The notes: a model not told the origin generated them from the sequence alone. Positions 24,705 through 37,182 are shown, numbered from the stretch's first letter. The stretch is DNA of 64,000 nucleotides from Trichobilharzia regenti (GCA_944472135.2 OX235263.1:88010721-88074720); one strand, 5' to 3'. Translations and numbers: made by a program.

Positions 24705-25440
24705 AAGAAGGTAAACTGCACACCAGTGGCGTTTATAAAAAGTCAACACAAACTGATATTTAGATATTTAAACTTTAATTCATCTCATCCCGTAATCTGT
24801 CTGTGAAGGCTGGTTTGGTTAAGCGTCTGTCTAACCAACTGGGAAATGTCACTAAGTAGTAAAAGAAAAGACCTCACTGATGAAATGATACAGATAGAAG
24901 AGGCATTGGTGTTGAATAACTGTCCTATAAAATTCATTGGGAAGATTAGAAAAGGTCAAAGGCAAAATAAAATCAATGGGGAGACTAATAATGATAACAT
25001 AAATAAGAGAGAATATAAAGCATATACTGATATACCATATAAGGATGGAGGGGACATATGATACCGTTAGTAGGATTCTTAGTAAAGCAGGAATTAGAGT
25101 GGCATGTAGACGTACAAACTCAGTCATTCAGCCATGGACAAGCTCTGTAGGTTGAATGACCCTGTCGTTTGACCCAATTTGACGAAGTAATGTAATCTAC
25201 AAAATACCCTACAATGACTAAGAGTTGTGGTGGACTACATAGGTCAAATTTGTAGGTCAGGGTAGAATTCAGCTAAGGTAAGAATGATTGATCCGGAGAA
25301 GATAAGTAATATAGAAAAAAGCTCAGCGATTTCACTGCACTGTATCCATTAACTAACAACCACACAATAGGTTGGGAGAGGGTTAAAATTCTAAAATGTT
25401 ATAATGGTAGGTGGGTGGTGATAGAGGTTGATTACTGAAT
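24705..25440 (+). pseudogene. Penelope-like element fragment, heavily mutated
   Basis: Readable in pieces. Near 24716 is LHTSGVYKKSTQTD, equivalent to the TSLYSKPT..R segment of the 8-kb copy. The 71-aa frame at 24846-25061 ends in YTDIPYKDGG, equivalent to VIPYKEE. Just after a frameshift comes DTVSRILSKAGIRVACRRTN. Near 25283 is 'MIDPEKISN' plus 'EKSSAISL', equivalent to ADPNKIRNLENSSAIPL of the 8-kb copy. Several stops and frameshifts; no intact domain. Confidence 0.7.
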
Positions 25441-25502
25441 CCTAGTTCATTGAGTCTACACCCAACACCAGCAATAGGAATGACCCATCAGTCATGCGGG
25501 AA

Positions 25503-25702
25503 ATACGGAAAATACTACAACCAGTCATCATGTCGAGCGATGAAATATAATGGAATTTCTTGAACGAAGTAAGAAATTTGTGTGAGTAGTGTTTTGGTAT
25601 GAGATTATGAGGAATAATAAATTGTGCTTGAAACGTAATCATCAGTATAAAATACTGTTTAACAAGCATTGTGAGACTTTATCAAAACAAATTGCACCCA
25701 TA
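25503..25702 (+). repeat. Penelope-like 3' terminal segment
   Basis: 3' region following the coding remnant, with its inverted copy at 24358-24556. It covers the end of the coding tail and the presumed 3' UTR. Confidence 0.6.
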
Positions 25703-25774
25703 ATTAATTCGCCTTGTCCATCTAAGCAGTAAATGGGTACACTTCGTCAGCATTCATTTTCTGAAGAGTGACGG

Positions 25775-26145
25775 TACCGCTATGAATATGTGGTGAGAGC
25801 AGGCTGCTAGCCGATTGGTTGACACTGATCTACGTTAATGTCTAGGTCACTAATATGGGCCGTGAGAAAATATGAAGAAGGCTGTCTCAACAAACAATCA
25901 CAGCAAACTTAAACGTGGACAAATACGATTCGCAGATAGATGGCTCTACTTTCCGAGAAATATCGAAAACAACCAATCATAAGACTGTGTTTGTCTGCTT
26001 AACTTCCGAGAAACAGCCCATAAGAAGACTGCCTTTTGCTGCTTGCATAAGCCTTATTAATGTACATAAAATATATATAAATACGTGTTGATTTTCGTAA
26101 TAAAACGATCTGTCGCCAGCCCTTGTCTTCTGTTGTTACAAGTAT
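25775..26145 (+). mobile_element. Possible solo LTR
   Basis: The order of signals resembles an LTR: a CCAAT box (aaccaatcataag, about 25973), a TATA box (tatatataaatac, about 26071), a polyadenylation signal (aataaaa, about 26098) and a terminal 'tgttgttaca'. I could not find a convincing TG start or target-site duplication, and no internal retrovirus-like coding sequence is nearby. It could equally be a decayed promoter of another kind. Confidence 0.25.
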
Positions 26146-27835
26146 ACTACCTCAGGACTTCTTTATTCCCATCAAATATAGCTGCTTGTCTGATCCTTTA
26201 AAAATTATGGTATTTGAAATGTGTCCAACATTTGAAATATAATATGTTTAGAATGAAGCTATTAATTCAGAGTTCTTTTCGTCATAATTCAGTAACGGAC
26301 CAGCTGAGTAACATGAATTTCCTGGTTAAACATTCGTTGGATGCACAGCACTGATAAGTCCCAAAAATAGGCCAGGTACTTCAGTTCAGTCAATCGACGA
26401 GAAAGTCGAAACTGATTTAAATTACATGAAATAGTTGCAACAAAATGGACAGGACACTATCCGTCATTTTTGAACACAGCATTACAAATTGTGGAGAACT
26501 TTGTATAGCATTATATGTCACTGTCTTCTGATCGAAGTTCACCTCCATCAACTATTTTGCCTACATCGCTCTGAGCACTACAGCACACATCAGTAGCTTA
26601 CCTGAAGTTTGTGGAAATTCATCTCGTGACACAATGAATGTGGGTAATCATTCACTTAAGATGCCTATTAAGTGACCACCATGACCGTCTCACTCACAGA
26701 ACATCGGCTAAGGTATCTTTCGTCTTACTGATCCCACTGATATGGCTTTTGTTATTAATATGCAATCTAATGTTGTGACATCATGATAAACAAGTCTTAT
26801 GATGCATTGTGTGCGAAATTCTTGATATCATTTGAAATGATACAGAGTTTCTCTGTGTGCCATCCAAAGTCACCTATAGGTTACAGTGTAACAATTAAGG
26901 TATTCAGAGTGGTAAAGATCATTTCACATCAATCTTATTCATTGATTCTACTATCTACTCATCTGACACTGAATAATTACATTAGCCAATGCCTTCGGTA
27001 AGCATCCATGGGAGCGTCATGGGTATGCACTACTGAAGTGACACAAACTACAACGAATCAGCTATACAACGCCACTCAGTTTTTTTTAATGATCTCTAAG
27101 TGTTGTTGGATCGTGACGAAATATTCAGTGAAGTCAGTCCCTACAGAAGCCCATTATTTAAATGATACGATCATCACATACCTGGGCCTCTCTGGATACA
27201 AACTACGCAACAGTCAGCAGTCATGATGATGAATGTGTCCACTGCTGGATACCTGTCACTGGCTTTCTATCCAATTTCATTTATAGTCGAAATACTGTTT
27301 AGTGTGAAATAATAAAACTACTAGAAATGCCGAATATGTTACATATATATTCACACCAACATCGAAGTATTTAAGTAATAGTGTATACTACTATGTATTA
27401 AAAAGTAGTCTCACTATGTGTTATCAAATTATATCAACAGAGTTGCTGCCAACCGATTCGAAAGTGTTCTTATGTCGTAAAATTGCACCTCATTTATGGA
27501 TAATGACAATATCCTAGTCTATATGGAATGTTTGTGGGTATGTGACTAGAATTCACTTCCTGTAAATACCATTTTGAGTTTTCTGCTTTTCTCTGAACCT
27601 TATTTCCTTCAATCCATTTCAAGATCCTATGCATGTTCATGAAACTTTCACATTGACTATGGATTATTCTTTCATACCTCAGCTTTTTATCCTTTGAGAC
27701 TCATAACAGTGATAACCTGAAGTGTTGTGTGATTCCCAACTTATTTTTCGCTGTTTACTGTTATTACACACTACCATGGTACAGCAGCACCGATACACCT
27801 AGCATTCTGGATTTCCATGTCTAACTCCAGCATTT
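26146..27835. other. Unassigned spacer sequence
   Basis: No gene recognised. The two short plus frames at 26783-27001 and 27008-27226 lack any conserved feature. Confidence 0.35.
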
Positions 27836-28385
27836 GGTTTAAGTAACTAAATAGATAACCAACTAAGAAAGTAACATACAGACTGACAAACCTTGAAGTA
27901 ACCAAATAAGTCATTCACCACCTACGTAACTAACTAACTAAATAATTTTCTCACTAAATAAATAAATAAATAACCAACTCACTGTCTCACCAGTTAAATA
28001 GAAAAATTAACTGAGTAAACTACGAACTCTCTAGTTAATTAGATATCTAGCTAACCAGCTAACTAAATAACTCACTCAGTAGCTAACTTACTTAGAAACA
28101 ACTCATTCACCGGCAAACTTAATAGATAGACTACTAACTAACCAAATAGCTAATGAACTGACTAACTAAGTAACTGACTCACTAACAAACTGGGTAGCTA
28201 ACTAACGAGCCCAATATCTCAACAGCTAACTATTTAACTAACTAATTAACAAACTCACAAACAAAATAACTAACTGGCAATATAACATCGCAACTCACCA
28301 ACTGACTCAGTAACTCACTAATTAGCTTAGTAACTAAATGACTGATAAGATATTTAATTAAATGATTAACTCACTAAATAACACA
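27836..28385 (+). repeat. Degenerate TAAC tetranucleotide repeat
   Basis: About 550 bp dominated by variants of taac/ctaa ('ctaactaactaa', 'taactgactcactaac', 'aaataaataaataac'), with many point changes and short interruptions. It contains the arithmetic centre of the large inverted duplication, near 27.93 kb. Confidence 0.8.
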
Positions 28386-30240
28386 CTTGGGTTGCGTCGA
28401 CATGTCAAGCTATTAGGAGCTAAATTCTTGATTAGTTATTGGAGGCGTAAACGTAAGTCAGTCATAAGTGCGTAACAAGACATTCAGAAATGGACTGAGC
28501 ACAGTTCATTAGATGAAAAATCAATGTTTGGTACATAGAAAGCCTAACGAAAATATGGTGGTGCTATATACTGGGTAGGACCCGAAGTATCATGAATGAA
28601 TTCCAGTCTGAATGCGAGACGATAAATTGGGGATAACAAAAGAATGGAACTAGAGCACATGCAGTGATGGGGGAAGATTAAGTGGAATCCCTACAGGTTA
28701 TGTTTCAGTCGTCTTATTTCGATAACCTCAGAAATTCAAAGAAGACTTTGTCCGCTTTTCTTCTATAAGTTATTCTGAATGCTGTCGCCGATTCTACTTA
28801 GTGTCTTGCGTCTATCAGGCGGTGGATGACTGATGAGTTCAGACTGTTTGACTGCTTCAATCGAAGGCTGTTTGGAACATATTTTTCCAATGTGTCTGCT
28901 CCCACAGATACACACGAATCGATGGAGGTAGCGTATAAGCATGGCCCGTCATTTTTCGATCCTGTGGTCAAGCAGGATGTTTGGAGCAGAGAATTCAGGC
29001 TACGTCCTGGTGAGTGCTACGATTGAATATTTATCCATTGTCGATCGCATAATATCATCATACTTTAAGTCAAGCTGAATGAAAATCGATGTTTTGGTGG
29101 GTGTGATTATATCTGGATTTTACATTCCTTCCTGCCATATTTGTTTATGAAACATCATGAACAGCCATTTCAGAAATTTCCTATGTCTACTTCATCGTCT
29201 ACACCAGTATTCCGTAATTGTTGATAAGACCGAAGTTGTTGAAATTTAGGCAGCGACTACTCTAGCGACAGACAGGTCTTCCCAGTGTCCCAGAGATTCT
29301 TCTCCCCAAGCCTACATCCTGGAAGTTAGAAGAAGTGCTTTTATGTACATTGTTAAATAACTAAGCCGATACGAAGCATGGTGACTCGCCGAATCCTTTA
29401 TTGATCCTGTGTTGCAGAATACTCTGAAAAGTTACTCGTTTTAAGCTTCACGATGTTTTGCCCCACTGTGAAGCTTTTACAGCAAGTATTAATATAACCT
29501 ATTCAGTTATCTATTCCTGGCTGTACGCATCTTGAGAGGATGGACAAAACACAGTGGGTGTTTTTTGTTTGATAACAATGTTAGTCTATTCTCAGTTCAA
29601 ATTTGAAGGGGAATTCCTGCATAAAGTTGTACTATCATTCCGAGTTATGCGAAATGAATACATATCTTTCGAATGGCACCACAATTTGTGAAATATTTTT
29701 GCGAGGACATTGTTTTGATCTGTCCTTGACATAACCGCAGCTAGTTCTGCTAGGCGGTCCTAATCTCGAAAATATGGGAACGTTGGGTGCAGGACTGTGA
29801 AATCACCAGCATCACAGACTAGGGAAAAATCAGCTGGTCATCCGAATTGAATAAGGACGATTTCAGAGTTAGACGACGATAGACGTTGAGAGAGGAAAGC
29901 ATCCTGGGATCGAGTCTCGCGATGATTCGTCTTTCAATGAAAGCAAAAGTAAGTTTTAAACCGAAAGGGCAGTTGAATTTACAGACAAATTATAAGGAAG
30001 CGCTAGGAATTTGTCAGACTGGAGAGAATGCAACTCAACTATTCAAACTTTTGACTGGGTTATCAGTAATCTACTTCGTTAAATCTAGATGACAACCATC
30101 AGCATACAGGGTAAGTAGCTGTCATGATTTCACCAAGAGCACCTAAGGCCTTAATACAGCGGGAGCCAATGACAGATGTCTCCTATTGCTTCAGTGTAAA
30201 TTGTGAATTTCACCAGTTACAGTGTACAGTAAAGTGCAGA
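28386..30240. other. Unassigned spacer; coding-like scrap at 28826-29026
   Basis: Mostly featureless. The plus frame 28826-29026 includes YFSNVSAPTDTHESMEV, and similar words (NVTAPADIRK) can be read near 36540-36570. This suggests two scraps of the same unrecognised coding element. No start, splice or domain evidence supports a live gene. Confidence 0.25.
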
Positions 30241-30249
30241 ATCTGAGTA

Positions 30250-31090
30250 AAAATTGAAGAGTGAAATCGATGAGACTGCTTTTTATCGATGTATTGACGA
30301 CACATTTGAAGTATGAGGTAATAAGAGTCATGCGATCTATCTTCTCAAACTATTCACTGACGAACATACAAATATTGACTTCAGTGTAAAACATGAAAGT
30401 AGTGGGAAGTCTCAATTCCTTGATATCATCATGCGATATCCAGCAGATGATGGTCTCGAGAAATCTATTCACATAAATCCTACATTCTATGAACAACATT
30501 TATATTTCCGTATTTTTTTGCATATGTCTATAAACAAGCCAGCAGAATATAGACAACAAAGAAAATAGAACGAGGATTTCTGAGATTCAAAAGCATGCTG
30601 GAAAACAGCGCCACTTTCAAAAATTCATTAGGGGAAATATGCGAGTTTTCAGATGCCAAACAAATCAGAGTGGAAATATGGGCTTATCTTCAGTCAACTT
30701 CACTTCAAAGGTTTAAATATTGGAGGAATAATTAACAGAAGATTGAGAGAATCACTAGTCAGAAGTTATCTTACAACTAGATTGGTCCCCGTTTATCGGT
30801 TAACCTTAACTGTGTGTGTGTGAATTTACATGTATCTACTGGAGCAATTGCACTAGTAAAATAGAAGGAAAGTCACAACTTCAACTTTCTCAAGATGAAA
30901 CAAGACGTCTGCATCTGAAGGGAGCAAGGGATCACAGTTGGGTTAATTCCAATCAACTCACGAATACAGGTCATATTGAGGATATCTCGAAATCCTTTAA
31001 AATTATCACTATACAGTATAATTCAATGCTCTTCAAGTTTATCAAAGCGGTTGCTATTGAACTCCTGAAACCCAATTTATATGTCTAAAA
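30250..31090 (+). pseudogene. Penelope-like element: RT palm and GIY-YIG fragment
   Basis: Translation near 30280 gives FYRCIDDTFEV, the reverse-transcriptase YxDD-type motif in the Penelope form (usually YRYVDDTF), a stop, then FTDEHTNIDFSVKHESSGKS and QFLDII. After a corrupted linker, the 90-aa frame at 30816-31088 reads CEFTCIYWSNCTSK near its start and GHIEDISKSFKIITIQYNS then AIELLKPNLYV at its end. This matches the C-terminal GIY-YIG endonuclease tail of Penelope-like elements ('A.AI..LKP.LCVQ'). In-frame stops in the palm and linker and the missing N-terminal half show it is dead. Confidence 0.75.
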
Positions 31091-31592
31091 AACTGTCAAC
31101 GTTGGTGAAAATTGAATGAATATTGAATGGTTCGTTTATTGGAGTTGATCTCTGTTAAATAAGAGACTACACCCATGATCATCGCTCTGATAACTGGATG
31201 TCTTTATTCTCTCCGTGATTTGATTGAATACATAGTCTATGGTCTTATTCTCTGCTACCCTATGTATGGTGTAACTTTGCTGTCTCCTGCTGCTATGTTT
31301 ACAGTTAAACTCACCACATTGTTGCTCAGTTTACTAGTTACTCATCAACCTATTTGTCTCTTAGCTTTATCGCTATAAATTTTTTGCCACTGTTTCCTAG
31401 ACCTTATTTATGCCTCAACTTTAACTTTCTGTGGATATTGATTTCGAAGGAAGAAACAACGTTACAGTCTGAAAAACCAAACGTAGAAAAGAAACTTGGA
31501 CCGGATATTGTCATCACTACAGCGGCTTCTCTCCTGACGATTATACGTGCATATTAGTGAGAACATTCTGTAAAAAGCACGGAAGCTATTTT
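31091..31592. other. Unassigned
   Basis: Two short overlapping plus frames (31175-31378, 31354-31557) with hydrophobic composition but no recognisable feature. Confidence 0.3.
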
Positions 31593-31905
31593 CATCCAGG
31601 AAGCTTGAAGAAGTATTAAGACATCCTAAGCGATTTATCCTGAATGCTGGTAAAGAAGCGATCGATGAAATGAAACACCTGATTTTAGCAAAGAGGATAT
31701 TCCTAATTCGTCTATTATTTGAATGAGGGGCTGTTTTCCAAACTAGACTAGAACTTCGATCTTTTGCGTCTTTACTTGAAGCCCATACTGTTCCTAATAT
31801 TTTGCTACTAAATGGCATTTCAGTGTAATGTATGATTATCGTTGATGGTGATCTGACAAATCGATTCATAATAGGTTTCATGATTTCCTATGTGAGCGTC
31901 TAAAG
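31593..31905 (+). repeat. Dispersed repeat, copy 2
   Basis: Direct-orientation homologue of 1-375 (see that entry for matched words). The 139-aa minus frame covering 31462-31881 is not conserved in the first copy and is not treated as a gene. Confidence 0.6.
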
Positions 31906-32129
31906 GAAAGTCCTTGACAAATAACTGACAAATCAGTAATCGAGAAGGATATTCTTAGATACTTCAAAAGACAGGCATTCAGTGAGATCAAAAGAGTTAC
32001 GGAAGAATGATATTCAGACGGTAAATACAAGTGACACCTTCAGGGTATCGAGAAACTGCATCTCATTGCTTGAGACGGCCTGATATGTGTCGGTGGACGA
32101 CTGAATAATAGTAGACCGTCACATTCAAC

Positions 32130-34200
32130 AGTGCATCAAGTAATATAACCATGATGTCACCAACGGCAACGAAAGCCCTGATGCAATGCGAGGCGATCTC
32201 GTCCAGGATAATGACCTCCAGATTCAACTCCAAAGGAAGGAAAGTGTCAATCATACAATGTTATGCACCCACAAACAACGTAGACCTAGAAAAGAAAGAC
32301 GAATTCTACAGGCAACTACAGGCAGCAATGGACAATACTCCAGTCGGTGACATTAAAATACTAATTGGAGACATGGACGCCAAACTAGGACCAGACAACG
32401 CAGGAAGGGAGCACATCATGGGTAGAGAAGCTCTCGGAGAAATGAATGAAAATGGAGAACTCTTCGCCGACTTCAGCGCCTTCAACGAACTAGTGATTGG
32501 TGGCATTGTATACAAAAACAAAGATATCCACAAGGCTACATGCGTGTCACCAGATGGGAGAACCAAAAACCAAATTGACTTCATCTCAATCTCAAGGAAG
32601 TGGAGGCGCAGCCTACTGGACACAAAAGTAAGAAGAGGAGCAGACGTTGGCTCAGACCACTATCTCATACAAGGGAGAATCCAAATCAAATTGAAAGCTT
32701 ACAGGGAATCAGGAGCTGCAGACAGACCACGAGCCAAGTTCAACACTCAGAAACTGAAGGACCAAGATACTGAGGACATCTTCATTGCAAGCACAAAGGA
32801 CAAAGCCGAGACACAAATCAACATAAGCGAAAAGGTCGGTGTCGGAAAGCACTGGGACAACTTGAAAACGGTGTGGAGTCAAACTTGTATGGAAGTTCTA
32901 GGCAGAAAGAATAGACAGGACAAACAGTGGCTCACTGAGGACACTTGGAAACTAATAGAAGAGAGAAGGGTGGTGATTATCCAGTGCACCAACGAGCAAC
33001 AAAAACAGGAGTTGAATGCAAATTACAATACGCTGAACAAAAAAGTGAAGAAGAGTGCCAGGGGAGACAAAAGAAAATATTATGAAGCCATGTCAAGTGA
33101 AGCAAAACAAGCTGCAGGCAAAGGAGACCTAGAAACACTTTACCAAACAACTAGACACCTATCGGGAAAACGTTTGACACACATTAAGCCAGTAAAGGAT
33201 GGCAATAGAATGTCAATCACCAAAGAGGTGGAGCAAAGAAAACACAGGGCTGAACACTTCAAAAGACTTCTAAATCGACTGCCACCTACAACGCGCCCAA
33301 CAATACCAACAACAGAAGCAGAACTACCAGTGAACATTGACCCCCAGACGAAATCAGAAGTCCTGAATGCAATCAAGATGCTAAAAACCGGAAAAGCAGC
33401 AGGACCTGATGGAATTTCAGAAGAAGCATTGATAATGGACCCAGAGACAACAGCGGACTTGATGACGCTTTTGCTGGAGAAGGTGTGGAAAGAGGGCAAA
33501 GTACCCGAGGATTGGAAGAACGGATACTTATTCAAACTACCAAAGAAAGGAGACTTAAGTCAATGCAAAAACTGGCGTGGAATTATGCTCCTGTCCATCG
33601 CAAGTAAAAAATACTAAGCTGCATCATCTTGGAGAGAATCAAACAAGCCCTGGATGAAAAAATTCTACCGGAACAGGCTGAATGCAGGAGAAACGAGTCA
33701 TGTATTGATCAAATCGCCACATTACGGATCATTATTGAACAAAGCTTGGAACGGCAGTCACCCCACTATCTCAACTTCATCGACTTTGAAAAGGCCTTCG
33801 ACAGCGTCGATCGAGAAGTGATTTGGCAACTACTTCGCTACTACGGGGTGCCGCCGACAATTATATTTCTCAGCCATCCAACAGTTGTACGACAATGCTG
33901 CACGTCAAGTAATCCACAACGGAAGCCTACGAAGTGAGGCGAGGCTGTCTACTATCGCCAATGACCTTACTAATTGCAGTGGATTAGATAATGCGACAGA
34001 CAACGGGCAATGAGGAAACAGGCATAAAATGGACTCACACAAAAAACCTGGAGAATGTGGACTTTGCCGATGATATATGTCTGATTTCTTAAAAACTGGG
34101 AGATATGCAAGTGAAAAGCAACAAGCTGGCAGAAGAAGCATCAAAGATAGGACTTCAGGTGAACATAAATAAAACAGAGGTGATGAAGATTCCTGAATTT
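32130..34200 (+). pseudogene. RTE-clade non-LTR retrotransposon, endonuclease-RT, broken
   Basis: A 488-codon open frame (32151-33617) carries the apurinic-type endonuclease without its N-terminus: VSIIQCYAPTNN, GDMDAKLG (normally GDFNA), DGRTKNQIDFI and the catalytic SDH in GSDHYLI. The RT starts at LKTGKAAGPDGISEEAL, then WRGIMLLSIASK, where an A-run at about 33605 carries a frameshift. RT continues from 33629 with LERIKQALDE, then IDFEKAFDSVDREVIW and YGVPP, followed by a second shift. IQQLYDNAARQVIHNGSL, GCLLSP and finally the catalytic FADDICLIS are found in other frames, with stops after VD and after LIS. The sequence ends near VNINKTEVMKI, so the C-terminal tail is missing. Order and motifs are those of schistosome RTE elements (SR2-like). 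Truncated at both ends and inactive, but the long open endonuclease frame suggests it is younger than the other debris. Confidence 0.9.
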
Positions 34201-34234
34201 CTAGGGATTCCGCAATGCAAAGAAGACGTTAATG

Positions 34235-34580
34235 CATTGTCTTTGGTAGGTTGCTCTTCACTTTGTAAATTACTTTGAAGGAGTCGTTTGTTGAAATGCA
34301 ATGACCAATAGTGACCAGATGTCCAATTATCGCACTCTTTATACGGCCACTAATTCCTTTCTGCAAACACGCTGGATAGTGTTCTCTGAGCCTTTCAAAC
34401 AAGATGAGCATGATATATCTGGCTTCATAGCAACAGACGAATTAATTTATATGCACACAGAAGTGATCAGGTGCTAGATCTTTTCCTTTGCGCTTCTGCA
34501 GATCAGCGGGCGACTGGAGAACACTACTCTCAGTGTTGCTGCCTCATTCAAAGTAATCTACAAAGTGAAAAACGACCAGC
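34235..34580. repeat. Short inverted repeat pair
   Basis: 34251-34278 (ttgctcttcactttgtaaat, then tactttga) and the reverse complement of 34546-34577 (tttttcactttgtagattac, then tttga) match over about 25 bp. The enclosed 270 bp has no recognisable coding content. It could be a hairpin or a small element with terminal inverted repeats; no target duplication was identified. Confidence 0.4.
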
Positions 34581-34943
34581 CGAAGAAAATGCTTGTCCAT
34601 CTTTATTGGATTGTAGAAGCCCTAATCATTCCGTTGGAAGAACCAGAACTATTCATACAAAAGAAAATTATTCAAGCATTTCTGCTATCATGTAACAACT
34701 CTGTTGATTTGATCAAAGTTTTGCAGTGTACTATGTAGCTCTTCTTTGACAAACTTTTGTGACAACTCATCACTTGTTACTGCCCTCTCGTATCAACACC
34801 CAACTCCTCTGAACGTTTTTTGTCACACGAAACTCCTCCCGAAACTGACTAATTTTCCCCCCTTTAGTTATACTAACCCTAACCAATTGTATTTTTGGTT
34901 TGGTCAATTTAATGTAAACAGACATATAAAATAAAAATAAATT

Positions 34944-35141
34944 GTTTTTCTTCACGTTCCCGATGGAACATAGTGGCTTGGAGTTTCTGTAGCACAGTTT
35001 AATTTTACAGGTTGGGTATGCTAACCTCATGCCCAGCATCATTTCTGGCTTAGTGAAGTAAAGGAGTGTGTCGGACGGGGCTCAAACCCGGGACCATGTG
35101 TATGGTAGATGTGTGTCCTAACCACTATGCCACCGACGCAT
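34944..35141 (-). mobile_element. tRNA-derived SINE (family B), minus orientation
   Basis: Minus strand: head 'tgcgtcggtggcatagtggt', 'taggacaca', B box region 'gggtttgagcccc', body 'ttcactaagccagaaatgat' and 'tccaagccactatgttccat', and an A-rich tail at 34944. Full length but diverged. Confidence 0.8.
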
Positions 35142-35385
35142 AATGTTAAGTAACCTACATATTTATTTGCCATCGTACAGCTGCGAAACTGAATTTGCCA
35201 AAAACGTACTCTTCACTGAACTACTGGTGTTCTCTCCACTAAAATGTGGTCTTTCTACAATTACATTTGTGATTACCTGTTCCGCTCTCTTATCACTACT
35301 AATCACCCCTCATCTTTCTAATCATTTCCACTATCGATTATACACGTTAAATAGTGTCCTGCCTTTTTATCAACTCAAACCTAAC

Positions 35386-35605
35386 TCATTGGTGGCTCGC
35401 AAACGACGCAGGTGGTCCGGAGTTCAATCCCCGGAGGATGTAATTCTTTACCTCGTTAGGCCAGTAACAAGGCTAGTAAAGACTGAAGGATAGGTATGAG
35501 GCTAGCGACACTATCCTGTAAAAATAAACACTGTTGCAGAAACGACAAGCCTCTAGCTTGAAGCCCTATGTTCCACTAGAAACGTAAAGGAATAAAACAA
35601 CAAAC
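35386..35605 (+). mobile_element. tRNA-derived SINE (family B), damaged head
   Basis: Head largely altered but with a B-box region 'gagttcaatccccgg' at about 35420. The body 'ctcgttaggccagtaacaag' and 'cctctagcttgaagccctat' and the end 'gttccactagaaacgtaaag' with an A-rich tail are clear. Confidence 0.75.
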
Positions 35606-36427
35606 AAACAACGCCTACAAAGCACATAATTATACAGAGACCACATTATTACAGAAATCAGTTTTTTTATCATATACTTACTGACTATTAGTTACAGTAT
35701 TAGTGAACATTAGTTTATGATTGGTTAATTTATAATTTAGGCAGTCACACACGCTTAGTTCTCGTTTGTTTGCTTCGAAGTTCAATTTCAGTAGAATTAC
35801 ACTTGCTCAAGTTTTCACTCACACTGTTCATTCAATACAGCCTTGTTGGTATTTGAATAAAGCAAGAACAACAGTGGTTTGTGCAGGCAGAATAATATGG
35901 TACCATAATTTATTTCGTTGGCTTCTCATCAGCTGCTTACAGGTTTAAGTACAGGAACGTTTTAACATACTTGCAAATTTTACATGTTGTCAGTTGACAG
36001 AAAGTTCCACAATCAGTGAACAGTGCTCAGAAAATTGCGCTTATAAAGTTCTTACACAGGTAGTTCAAGTTTAAACAAAAAACGAATGTAAGGATATAAT
36101 GGTAAAGGAGTTACGTATTAAAGATGAGATGTGCGTTAGATGCGTAGTGACTAATAAGTTAGGTACCAATGTACTGAGTTGAACTCAAACCATAGAAACA
36201 AAAGACAAGCAAAATTACAGATTTTAGAAGAGGCGTGAGTTTATAGACAAAGATTACGTAATCAGATGAGAGAATACAGACACCCAGTTACCAGACAGGG
36301 AGAGGAAAGACTAATAACTGCTTCTTTCTGAACACATAAATCTGGTTTCAAGCATTTGATAGAAATTGCTTCGGCCAACTTGAGGAGAATCGAGCTCCTT
36401 TGTCTATTGATAATTCTGAAGGGTTTC

Positions 36428-36655
36428 TTGATTTTCACCTCATGACCTATGTCGAGGAAATGTCTGGTAATAGTCCTACTATAAGCTTTTTAGGAACATG
36501 TTCAGAAAATCGGAGGTGTGCCCTTCTTTCTTTTCTCCCAATGTAACTGCTCCCGCAGATATACGTAAACTTGTATACACAGTTGGAGTTAACATGGGAA
36601 GGTTATGATTTCCACCTCATAATCCGTGTCGAGGAGATGTCTGGCAATATGGTAT
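36428..36655 (+). repeat. Short direct duplication
   Basis: 'gattttcacctcatgaccta' plus 'tgtcgaggaaatgtctgg' (about 36430) recurs as 'gatttccacctcataatccg' plus 'tgtcgaggagatgtctgg' (about 36608). The second copy lies in a 69-aa frame starting at 36571. No gene recognised. Confidence 0.4.
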
Positions 36656-37176
36656 TTGGTGGCACACAGCATTTAGCACATTACAGAATGTTAAGATATG
36701 AATATGTTACAGCAGATCCATTGGAGTCAGGCATATCACGCAACGATGGTAATCGCCCTTGGCATATAGGAGATACTTAAATAGTCTGAAGTAATAGCCT
36801 AAACTACAGTGACAATAAAATTGTAAATGCAGCTACTATCCAATCATTGACGGATGAACAACAAACTGACCAGTTTATACACGCTTATACACATTACATT
36901 TCCTGCCCTTTCCTCGACAAGTGATTTTCTTCTGACTGTATCATAACTTGGACGCATTTTACCTACTTGGCTCACTTTAGAGTATTACTCAATCCTATCA
37001 AAAGTCAGTGACTATTTCATGCCACCTTTTCTCATTGAAAAGTTGATATTTCATGAGAATTTATCTTTCCACATATTTCCTTCGTATGTGTCCATTCTAT
37101 TTTGACCGTTCGCTAGAAGTATGAGTGATCCTTAGTTTGAAGAAAAAGAAGCGCTTGATAAACAAAGCAAAATCAT

Positions 37177-37182
37177 TTTATT
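37177..37182 (-). terminator. Polyadenylation signal of MEG copy 2
   Basis: AATAAA on the minus strand, about 245 nt after the stop at 37427, inside a block conserved with 18680-18745 of the other arm. Confidence 0.55.

Noticed and set aside
28826..28870. CTGATGAG as a further hammerhead core
   Set aside because: No stem II, GAAA or pairing partners follow.
33140..33535. 131-aa minus-strand frame (also 32306-32623)
   Set aside because: Antisense shadow of the RTE open frame.
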